From Siphonodentalium dalli (taxonomy: Eukaryota > Mollusca > Scaphopoda > Gadilida > Siphonodentaliidae), in assembly GCA_032622095.1 (NCBI GenBank), contig CP136063.1:85665980-85729979 (forward strand): a stretch of DNA of 64,000 nucleotides, in the 5' to 3' direction. Under the pieces are notes generated by a model. The model ran no database searches. It saw nothing but the letters and a program-made list of their open reading frames with translations, and was not told where the DNA came from. Position 1 is the first letter of the stretch; each line of letters begins with the position of its first letter. Below, in pieces: positions 54,891 to 64,000 of this stretch. The position numbers and the translations under genes are program-made.

Positions 54891-54898
54891 TCGTCCAG
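54891..54898 (+). other. Start of 3' UTR and candidate UTR donor
   Basis: After the stop, 'tcgtccag|gtttgt' could be a donor, only 8 nt downstream of the stop, so it should not trigger decay. The partner acceptor would be 56127. Confidence 0.45.
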
Positions 54899-54988
54899 GT
54901 TTGTACTCTTATTTTGTAGTCTAAAAACTTTTTTTGTAATTACAGGGAAATTCACGAATAGCTTTAAATGTGATGAATGTCCTGGGAA

Positions 54989-55433
54989 CAAGTTTGAGTT
55001 TAGTGTGTCTGTCATTTGCAGAATGAGATCCCCAGAGGGTGAATATAGTGATTCTATCCTGCATGGCAGGCTAGCATCACCAAATTTACCGTCTTGGGAC
55101 CTCATTCTTCATGGCCTCATCTGATAAGTGAGACATAGACTCAGATTGAGGTTCCCAAACGGTGAATATTGTGATGTTAACCCATTGGAAACCTCGATTA
55201 TGCAATGTGTCATCTGCAAATTCGGGGGATATAGAGAAAATAAACTAAAAAAAAAATAGAAACTATGTGAAGAAGTTTCTAAAGAAATTTTGATAATAAA
55301 GAAACTTTCCAGAGAAGATGAGACCTAAGCAGAATGAGGTCCCCAGAGGGTGAATTTAGTGATGCTATGTGGGATAGCATCAATAAAGTCACCCACTGGG
55401 GACCTCATTCTGCAAATCCTGAATAGCCTTGAT
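54989..55433. mobile_element. Family F hAT-like MITE, two-hairpin form, right end decayed
   Basis: CAAGTTTGAGTTTAG at left, two hairpins and the middle block; right end 'caaatcctgaatag' is degraded and no duplication is visible. Confidence 0.82.
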
Positions 55434-55443
55434 TATCAATGAT

Positions 55444-55690
55444 TTAACCCTTTCTATACAAAATACTCATTGATGAGTAGTTCCCTTAGAAAATAACAAG
55501 TCCCACCAATTAATAGAAATCCATCAGCACTTGTATAATCTTTTCATCAGTTTGTCGTCTGCTTTTCTTTACCTAAAACATCCCTCTAAATTAATAATTG
55601 ACCATATCTCTAAATTAATAATTGACCATTCCAATGTATACTTTTATAAGTGAATGGGAGAATCCATTCAGTAAAGGAAGGTTTTTGCAT
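55444..55690. mobile_element. Family E TTAA-MITE, degraded
   Basis: TTAACCCTTTCTATAC at left, 'gaatccattcagtaaaggaa' at right. The hairpin is deleted, and a 27-bp internal tandem duplication ('ctaaattaataattgaccat') is present. Confidence 0.82.
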
Positions 55691-55829
55691 CACATTCACA
55701 AGACAAATAATTGATTATCTTAAAAATATGTTATGAAAAGGCCCTGAATTCACTAGGCCTTTCTGTGAAATAACAGGCTGTGTTTCCTTTTGACAAGTGT
55801 TTCAAGTTCATAACATACATTTTCGACTG

Positions 55830-56073
55830 TAATCCTTTCATGACTGGAGCTTCCTGAAATTTTGTGAACACCCTGTGCCAATGCATTCTCTTATATATGC
55901 GAGTCTCCCATAAGGAGCTTCACATATTTAAGAGAATAAATTGGCCTAAGAATATTTACCTTGTAAGCCAGTGCATTCTTTTATATATGACTATGGGAGA
56001 CTCTCATATAGAGAATGCACTGGCACTGGATCTTTAATGTTGCACCAGAGCAGCTCCCTCCATGAAGGGTTAA
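55830..56073. mobile_element. Family C TTAA-MITE
   Basis: 'taatcctttcatgactggag' to 'ccatgaagggttaa'. Two hairpin modules, the second shortened. Confidence 0.85.
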
Positions 56074-56127
56074 ATGAGCATATATTTAGGCTATTTGTAA
56101 AATATATAATCTTTTTAATTTTTTCAG

Positions 56128-57390
56128 GTGTCTGGACATCGAGTTTATCTCCTGAATCTGCATTCTGCTCTATGCTGGACCTCGGACTGAGTTACTCACC
56201 TCAGCCAACACTGTTAGCGAAGGTTAGCGATCAGGAGCAAGCTCAGAATTTGTAGGGCATTGCCTGAAACCATGCGGTCCACTCACTTAAAAACTACCCT
56301 GCAGTAGTGAGACCTTATCAGAAATAAAAACAAAAATATAAACCCTGAAATTAAATACTTAGTAAATAAACTAAAACGATTGAGGGAAAAAATTATGATA
56401 TTATAATTGTATGTGTACCTTTAAGATGACCCCTGCCGTATATTTTATCTAATTCCTAACTGATTTATTAATTGAAAAATAAACAATTAAAAAAATTCAA
56501 AAACCTTATTCATTGAAAAATATAAAAAAAATCTTTCTCAATGTTATAAATTAGTTTTTCTTTCACAACTTTTACTCTATATTACTATTACAATCCGTTT
56601 ATTAACAAAAAGGAAAATTCTAAAGTTATCAACAAAAAAGAAAATTGAGATTGCATGGTTTCAGTTAAATGACCAAGATTTCAGTTCTGAACTACTACTG
56701 ACCTGTCATGTTGTCATGGCAACTAAATTGAGCCAAAAGTATCATTCTGGATACATTTAGGTCTCGATAAGAGTTTACGTTAACAGTTGTTGATGGTGAT
56801 ATTTAATCGGATTTGACTTTAACCTATGCACTGAGTGCTCTATGCATAGTGAAGGCATCGGTCTATTTGATTGTTGTGCCTAACCAATTGTGACATAACG
56901 GAATTGTACATTGGTGGTTTTATTTCTCCACGATTGATAGTGTTCATATATTGTGCCATAGGACTTCGTTCTTATGTCCATAATTTTGCAAATTTTATAG
57001 TTATACCCTTGTATTACTTTGTCTATTCACTCAAATTTGACGATTGTGTCTTGTGAACTTAGTTTTGATTCGTTAAAACCTATTGAAGTGTTCGTGGTGG
57101 GTCTGTGGGTTAATTTCTTGACAGGAAAAAAACCACAAACAGAGAGAACTTGGTCTATATGTTTGTGATTTGTTTGCATCTGCTAAAATTTTAACCATCA
57201 GACCCTTCATAAATTATTCAATTGGCTTTAATCATAAAGTTTTTAGAAGAAAAAAAAAATGTATTTTGAAAAGCTGTAAAAACATTTTTAAATGCTACAA
57301 AAAATTTATAGTAAGCCGGTTTGTACTGGCTCTTTGATTAAAATTTCACTACTGGAAACATCGTTTCAATAAACTTGAAAGTTTGTTGGC
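56128..57390 (+). other. Probable 3' UTR exon with polyadenylation signals
   Basis: Acceptor 'tttaattttttcag' at 56127. No MITE lies from here to about 58380, unlike the introns, which fits transcribed UTR. AATAAA occurs at 56323, 56365, 56478 and 57368; the last is followed by the GT-rich 'gtttgttggcatg'. Splicing from 54898 is inferred. The frame VWTSSLSPESAFCSMLDLGL would be coding only with a different upstream junction. Confidence 0.5.
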
Positions 57391-58384
57391 ATGTTTTCAT
57401 GTTAGCCACCTCGAATGTGCATTTCCTATTTTCACCAAATATGTATTGTGTTGGGGTCTATTTCAGAGCCCCATACTCGAACATTTATTTTGTATAAATG
57501 TCTTATATATCAAGGGATTGAAAAGAAAAATGACAAAAAATATGAATTTAATCGCATGTTGTAGGTCTTTTTTTCTATGCCTAATAAAATGTAACAACCT
57601 ATAGCTAATCACAAAAAAAACTCCACCACCCATCGGAATGAGATACCTGTCCCTGTATTAGGAATTAGTCATGGATGAAAAGTAACAGTTGGCCCATGTT
57701 TTTATCTAATTGTTAACATCATAGGAAAGCATTTCTCAGGAAAACATGTTTCTATGTCATACAGTATATATAGAAGTTTGGATAACAGCTGATGTATCAT
57801 AAATATCGGTACATATTTAGCCAAGAAGTTCTCATTTGATGGGAGACATCAATTTTGTAAATTTTTTACAACTTAAAAGTAAATGTAAGTTGAAACATGG
57901 AAGTACCCTTGTGCTTTCAAGAAAATATTCATATTCAAAAAGGCTTGTTCAATTGTCATGCATATCATGTAGCTTTCCCATGATCCAATTTCATAATATA
58001 AGGACTATTTCTCCAGATGGCGGGCAGTGTAGTAATACGACTCAAGAACTGATGTGAAATCACTCAATTCTTCATTTACCTCACAGGTTTAATATTTATT
58101 TCCAGTTTTGTTACATTCCTCCCTATTTTTTCTATTCATCAGTCATGTCATTTTCTTTTTTCTCTACTTTCGAAAATTTTCAAGCACTTGAAAATACAAA
58201 TGACCAACGACGAGACTGAGCTTGGATCTTCAGCATTGTCCACCAATGGAGCTTTAAATATTATCTTTTATAAGAAAAGAGTCAGCTTTATGTATAACTA
58301 GGCATTAAAGTGGCTGGTTATGTTCAAGTCGAAATTATATTATATCATTATCACACATTGAAAAATAAGGTTCCAATATGTCTA
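57391..58384. other. Gene-flank sequence, no feature seen
   Basis: AT-rich; open frames at 57383 and 57836 have no splice or family support. It may still be 3' UTR. Confidence 0.35.
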
Positions 58385-58680
58385 TTAACCCTTTTAGTGC
58401 CAGGAGCCGATCTCATCGGCCCTAATTTACGGTCTGTAAAATCGGTACTAAAAAAAATTTAAAAAAGTTTTTTGTTTTGTTTTGTTTTTTAGATTTTTTA
58501 AAAATTATTAAAATTATAAAAAATTGTAAAAAATAATAACAAATGATGAAAAATTATTAGGCCAATGCATTCTCTTATATATGCGAGGCGACCTATGGTC
58601 GACTCGCATATATAAGAGAATGCATTGGCACAGGGTATATGGGTCGAAACAAAAATCGGACCTGGCACTCAAAGGGTTAA
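58385..58680 (-). mobile_element. Family D TTAA-MITE, copy 3
   Basis: TTAA flanks; 'ccttttagtgccaggagcc' to 'cctggcactcaaaggg'. One perfect hairpin module (about 58560-58628) and a ttttg-rich spacer. Confidence 0.92.
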
Positions 58681-58963
58681 TACAATTATACCACCATAAA
58701 TATAATAAATTTAAATATATCTGAGCAGACCTAATCGTACCAGAGAAATCATGGGACATGTGGAATGTTTCTGAGAACATAAAGTTCGATCACTTAATAT
58801 TTCCAAAGCATTTTATGTCTATGGGTATGATATTTAATTTAAAGGGTTATCTACATGCTGGAAACGCAACAAAAGGTGAGAACATTCTAAGCTTCAAGTT
58901 GTTTTGAACATAACCAGCTGCTTGGTAAATCTTGCTTACCCTGAACATGTATCTTGTGAATTA

Positions 58964-59176
58964 CAGTAATGCCCTAAATAATCGACTCCTTAACCACAGG
59001 AGAATTATGGGTAATTTTTCAGGATTTAGTCGGAAATATGGCTTGTTGCCATTCATTGGAAAGCCCTCACTGAGAGCTTTCCGATGAATGGCAACAAGCC
59101 ATATTTTCAACTACATCCTGAAAAATTACCCATAATTCTGCTGTGGTTAAGGAGTCGATTATTTAGGGCATTACTG
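58964..59176. mobile_element. Family A palindromic MITE, full length
   Basis: TA-flanked, arms meeting at 'gccctcactgagagc'. Confidence 0.92.
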
Positions 59177-59179
59177 TAG

Positions 59180-60700
59180 ATCAGAAACATTGACGTCCAC
59201 TACTGAGATTGATCTGTGTTGCTGTTATATTCTCCAGTCCACACAAAATCAACTGTTCAGTTTCCCAAGGCCAGTTTCTGAACTTTTAACACCAGGTAGA
59301 AATTGTGAATTTTAAATGCTTATAATTTGAGACAATCAGCCTTAAAATTATAGATGAATCTCAAGGTATTTGATTTGATAATTATTCAGGAAAGAAGAAC
59401 AATTGGAAATGTGATGTGACCAGTTCAGAAACAATATTAAAATGTCTTCCTGGACATTTATAGTGTCAATATCAATTTATTTGAGAACAAGCCAGTGAAG
59501 AATTAATTTCCATATTTTGTTCGTTGTTGAATGCAAAATGAAAACTAACATGATATTTTTTCAAACTTGAGAAACTGGGAGTTGATTTTTTGTGGCCTTC
59601 CTAAAGCTTGTTGTTCACAATAGGGAGCGGTAGCTTACGATCGTGTGTGGGTAACTGCAGTCAAAGAAACCCTTAAATTTATTCTGTCTTCAAAACTTAA
59701 AAATTTGTTTTAATTATATTTTGCCTTAGAATGGTTCTGGAAGAAAGAGATTCTACACTGAAATAAACCAACATGGGTTATGACTTCTTGTTGTCAATAA
59801 GTTGCATAAAAATCTGTCTTCTCACTGAAAATTCACAAAATTGTCTTACATATCAATGTCAATTAACAATATTAGTAAGTCAAATTCAATAATAGATGAC
59901 ATTTGTAATGTCTATCCTTCTGCTACAGGTTACCCACTCAAGTTTACAAGCTAAAGCACCCTATTACTAGAAAGGCACCCACTACTAACCCTGGTAAACT
60001 GGTCCTCTGTGTTCACTCCCAGGTGATCATCGTCGCAAAGATCACATAATCATTTATCTTAGATGTGGGGTTTTACCACAGCACACCATGGAGCACATAT
60101 TAGTTAGTGGGAGGAGCTTACAGTTGCTAGGAGACAAGGCATATTACTTGTCTCACACAAAATGAAACATAGTGTAATAATCAACGTCATTGCACAAATA
60201 AAAATTTCAATACCTTATGATTTGACAACATAAATGGTGTTTGAAAATTGGCAGTTTAGCATGTTTAACAAGAATGCATGAATAACAACATTAGGGTGAA
60301 CAAAGAGTTCACAATGCAGCAAGCGATCGGCTCAGTCGTTGATTGGTCGAATATATCTCCTAATAATTATTTGATTGACGGCAAACCTAGCAAACCTGGC
60401 AGTCTTCTAATTACCAAACAGTGCATTATGAAAGCACTCATACAACTCATTGGAAAAATATCAGACTGCTATATTTAACTATCTGAGAAACATCAGTTTG
60501 ACATGATGAGCTTCTTCAGACGACCAGTTACCAGGGTGAACGTCGCTCCCTATATGCTTCTAGCAGAATTTGAGATTTTGAGGAGAAAAAAGATATGTAA
60601 GATTTCATATCCTCAAATTTATTAGAACTTTTTCTGGGTAAATTAGATGTTCAAAATGATATTAAGATCAGATATCATTAGCTTCCTGGCTTCTGCATGT
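59180..60700. other. Intergenic or flank, no confident gene
   Basis: The open frame at 60278-60478 has no recognised domain and no clear splice signals. No shared repeat noticed. Confidence 0.35.
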
Positions 60701-60705
60701 AGATA

Positions 60706-60917
60706 CAGTAATGCCCTAAATAATCGACTCCTTAACCACAGCAGAATTATGGGTAACTTTTCAGGATTTAGTCTGAAATAGGGCTTGTTGCCATTCATCG
60801 GAAAGCTCTCACTGAGAGCTTTCCGGTGAATGGCAACAAGCCATATTTCTGACTAAATCCTGAAAAGTTATCCATAATTCTCCTGTGGTTAAGAATCGAT
60901 TATTTAGGGCATTACTG
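60706..60917. mobile_element. Family A palindromic MITE, full length
   Basis: TA-flanked, 212 bp, with a 2-bp deletion near the right end ('taagaatcgatt'). Confidence 0.92.
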
Positions 60918-60919
60918 TA

Positions 60920-61915
60920 AATACTTACCAGTTATTTCCAATTTTCAGATTTTTCTGATCTGCTGCTATTTCTCTTCTGTGCTGTTGTTTTGGCTGATGG
61001 TTTTCATACTTGCTAAATATTCTGAAAACAGTCAAAAATTCTGAATTTTCATTTCATTGGTAAATCGATTTGAGTCAGAGATTTCATTTCTTTTTAATAT
61101 TAATGTAATTTTTTATATAAAAAATTTATTTTGTTTATCAATATTATATTGCATGAAGAAATCTTACATACAACACTGTATGATGGAGGTCTTATATCGA
61201 CATATAGCATATAGGGTTTGATAAAATATTTATTTTTAGATATTACTTTAAAATTATTTAACACACAAAAAAATCTAAATAACTGTTAATGATTGAAATT
61301 GTTTCTATTTTAACCATTTGATGTGGGTACCTTTCATTATTATGAATTTTGTTGATAAATAACAGAAATTACTGCAATAATTCCACATATGTAATTTTTT
61401 TCTTGATTTTTGCAGTAATTTCTTAACCATTCATTTCCTCATGACAATATCGCAGTGTGACATACTCCATGGAATTTCTATTAAGTTCATAATCAGTATA
61501 CCTAAAATCTTAATGCCTTTTGGTTCTGCATCTGACGCCGAATTAGAAAAACAAACTAAACTCATTAGAGCTCTCTCATGGTGTCCATTACAAGCATTGC
61601 ATGAACTGCGTTCAAAACATCTTACATGATTATAGCAAAGTACTTGAAATGAGGAAATGAATGTGTTCTATGTTGGTCTATTTATCTTATTTATATATGA
61701 CTCAATTCTGTCTCAGTCAGCGTTTGTTTTCTCGTCTTTACTAAGAGGCTACCAACACTAGCTTCAAAATCCTGTTAATTTTCCTTCATAACATGGATAC
61801 ATAGTCAACAAAATTTGTAGCGTGAGTTCTATATACTCTGCACACATCTCTTTAACAATTATTTGTTGTCATATTTAGTACTGTTGGATTCAGAAATATA
61901 TCAAAACCGTTGTTA
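60920..61915. other. AT-rich flank, no confident gene
   Basis: The open frame at 61441-61629 (ending ALHELRSKHLT) has no family I recognise and starts without an upstream context I can support. Confidence 0.35.
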
Positions 61916-61916
61916 C

Positions 61917-62185
61917 AATGTCTGAGTTTTAATATAGTGTGTCTGTCATTTGCAGAATGAGGTAACCAGAGGTGAATTTAGTAACACTATCCTGCACAGT
62001 GGGCTAGTGTCACCAAATTCACCCTCTGGGGACCTCATTCTGCATGGCCTCATCTACCATGGGAGACATAAACTCAGATTGAAGTTACCAAATGGTGAAT
62101 ATTGTGATGTACACCGGGAAACTAGATTATGCAAAGTGTCATCTGCCAATTTGGGGATATAGAGAAACTAAACTAAAAAATACAT
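61917..62185. mobile_element. Family F left two-thirds
   Basis: 'tatagtgtgtctgtcatttg', the first hairpin and the middle block to 'agaaactaaactaaaaaa'; the right end is missing. Confidence 0.82.
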
Positions 62186-62533
62186 CTATGTGAAGAACCT
62201 TATTCCTTGGCATGGTTGTTACATGTGGGTAAACAGTTATGTTACAGGTACATTACCAATCAATTCTAATTAATCCAACAAAATACCAAAGTCCAATAAA
62301 AATGTAAACATTGGAAAAAGTCAAAGCATTGGAATAGATTCCGAAAAACAGATTTAGACTTAAATATTTGAATTACGTGTGTGATCAGCGATATTCGTTA
62401 ACACATCGCTGTAACAGTAATGTTTACATAACAATGGTTTCAACATGCGAAAATATCGTTCTTCTTGGTGATGATCTATTTATGGACTTTAATTATTTCT
62501 CACATCTACCCACTGTCAATGCCGTAGGTCTTT

Positions 62534-62777
62534 TTAACCCTTTCATGACGGGAGCTGTGCTGGTGCAGCATTAATGATGCCAGTGCATTTTCTTATATAT
62601 GCGAGTCTCCCATAGGGAGCCTCGCATATATAAGATCATGCACTGGCTTACCAGGTCAAGGTAATTGTTAGGCTATTGTATTCTCTTATATAAGTGAGGC
62701 TCCCTATGGGAGACTCACATATATAAGAGAATGCACTGGCACAGGGTGTTCATACAGCTCTAGTTATGGAAGGGTTA
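62534..62777. mobile_element. Family C TTAA-MITE
   Basis: TTAA flanks; CCCTTTCATGACGGGAGC to 'gttatggaaggg'. Two hairpin modules with CTCCC/GGGAG inner stems. Confidence 0.92.
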
Positions 62778-63068
62778 ACTAATATTTGTTCTATTATTGC
62801 TAATTTGTTTCTGAATTCAACAATTAACTTGTATTATATGGTGATGTTTCTGCAATGCCTTTCTGGGTTGAATTTCAATCTGTGCTAATTATTTACGGAG
62901 AAGATTATAGTGAAATGACTGCTGTTGGGTGAATTTGCTGAAAATCAATTTGAAGCAGGGTAATTATTTAGCTAATTTATACTGATTTATGTAGAAAATT
63001 TGGTTATAGCGTGAAAAATTTCATTAAAATTAAATAATACCAACTAATATGTTGCTTGAATTCAGATA

Positions 63069-63281
63069 CAGTAATGTCCTAAATAATCGACCCCTAAACC
63101 ACAGCAGAATTATGGGAATATTTTTCAGGATTTAGTCGGAAATATGGCTTGTTGCCATTCATTGGAAACCTCTCACCAAGCGCTTTCCAATGAATGGCAA
63201 CAAGCCATATTTCCAACAAATCCTGAAAAATTTCCCATAATTCTGCTGTGGTTAAAGGGTCATATTTTTCGGGTGTTAATG
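63069..63281. mobile_element. Family A MITE, diverged right end
   Basis: TA|CAGTAATGTCC; right end 'tttcgggtgttaatg|TA' has many changes. Arms otherwise intact. Confidence 0.85.
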
Positions 63282-63472
63282 TAACTATCTGACTCTTGCT
63301 TGCCACTATTTAATTAAAATATTCACTCAACAGCAGATGTTTTGCTAGAATGAAGGTCAATTGCAAACAATTATTGACGATATGAGAATATTTTAACTTC
63401 GAAGAGAGAACACAGATATTTTCTTTCATTCTTAAAAGATGTTGTTACTGATATTTGGTCTCTGACCAGGTA

Positions 63473-63685
63473 CAGTAATGCTCTATTTAATCGACTCCAT
63501 AACCACAGCAGAGTTATGGGTAACTTTTCAGGATTTAGTCGGAAATATGACTTGTTGCCACTCATCGGAAAGCTCTCGGTGAGAGCTTTCCAATGAATGG
63601 CAACAAGCCATATTTCCGACTAAATCCTGAAAAGTTACCCATAATTCTGCTGTGGTTATGGAGTCGATTAATTAGGGCATTACAG
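63473..63685. mobile_element. Family A MITE next to a candidate exon
   Basis: TA|CAGTAATGCTC at left; right end 'gggcattacag', a T-to-A change that creates an AG acceptor-like end. Confidence 0.9.
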
Positions 63686-63793
63686 GTAGATGTTGATTAC
63701 AGTGTGAATGTAGTTATCGATGATGCAAAATGGTTAATTGATACACAACCCTGTGTTAGTGAAGCTGTTGTCCGTTACAGAATACTGGACTAA
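63686..63793 (+). CDS. Weak candidate terminal exon of another gene
   Basis: After 'gcattacag', 35 codons VDVDYSVNVVIDDAKWLIDT then QPCVSEAVVRYRILD end in TAA, with AATAAA at 63834. No family is recognised, the acceptor lacks a pyrimidine tract, and no upstream partner exon is identified, so this may be chance. Confidence 0.22.
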   Translation, partial: VDVDYSVNVVIDDAKWLIDTQPCVSEAVVRYRILD

Positions 63794-64000
63794 TACCATG
63801 TCTGTAATAATAACTTTATTAATAACTATTTTAAATAAATGAAGATAGAAAAACACTTTGACTTATTCTTACTTAGCTGATTATTGGGTTTCTTCATCTT
63901 CCCCAGTATAGTTGCCTGCTACTACACCTTTTACAGCAGAGAGCGGCATGTACGAGAAGGCTGAATACTAATACTCCTGGTAGGAATTAAGGGGGAGGTC
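63794..64000. other. Window end, nothing recognised
   Basis: AATAAA at 63834 and otherwise unremarkable sequence. Confidence 0.35.

Noticed and set aside
56128-56255. Coding continuation into VWTSSLSPESAFCSMLDLGL
   Set aside because: The last coding exon has an in-frame stop before the candidate donor, and splicing from the alternative donor 54488 reads a different frame that stops after 20 codons. 3' UTR is simpler.
60278-61629. Open frames at 60278 and 61441 as exons of a downstream gene
   Set aside because: No recognisable domain, no matching splice phases between them, and no pyrimidine tract at suitable positions.
2525-63793. Recurring peptide MNGNKPYFRLNPEKLPIILL in many places on both strands
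   Set aside because: It is the translation of the right arm of the family A palindrome, each time in a MITE, so it is not a conserved protein.

Overview
This is a eukaryotic, animal-type window. It holds most of one large intron-rich gene on the + strand, embedded in very dense short DNA transposons. The organism is probably a lophotrochozoan, most likely a mollusc. This is inferred from the repeat style: Helitron-like ends with a CTAG terminus, tandem 'gataact' and 'tctgtccg' modules, and TTCGTGG-type elements. No sequence here fixes the species. There are no prokaryotic operons, CRISPR arrays, tRNA or rRNA genes that I can see.

Gene: about 24 coding exons between 5184 and 54890 splice in frame into a 1,109-residue C-terminal part of a Rho guanine-nucleotide exchange factor of the Lbc group (AKAP13 / ARHGEF2 / ARHGEF18 / ARHGEF28). 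Every junction has GT/AG ends and compatible phases. The order is a Ser-rich linker, the DH domain (exons at 23228-31359), the PH domain (31196-33914), helical segments, a phosphosite-rich region with a PRRAETF motif (cassette-like exon 39890-40063), a long coiled coil (48901-54160) and a Ser-rich tail ending at 54890. The start codon and any C1 zinc finger lie upstream of the window or were not recognised. The 3' UTR probably continues through a 3'-UTR intron to an exon starting at 56128, with candidate polyadenylation signals up to 57368.

Repeats: the introns are packed with hairpin-forming MITEs. Family A is a TA-flanked palindrome with CAGTAATG ends (about 25 copies). Families B, C, D, D', E and I are TTAA-flanked, most with CCCTTT ends, and B-E share or exchange internal perfect hairpins. 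Family F and three other elements have 8-bp target duplications (hAT-like). Helitron-like pieces, foldbacks, minisatellites (notably about 39 copies of a 29-mer at 49257-50380) and local duplications fill much of the rest. Several copies are nested, giving an insertion order, and two local duplications contain natural empty sites that confirm target-site duplications.

3' flank: 57400-64000 is mostly MITEs and AT-rich sequence, with one weak candidate terminal exon at 63686-63793.
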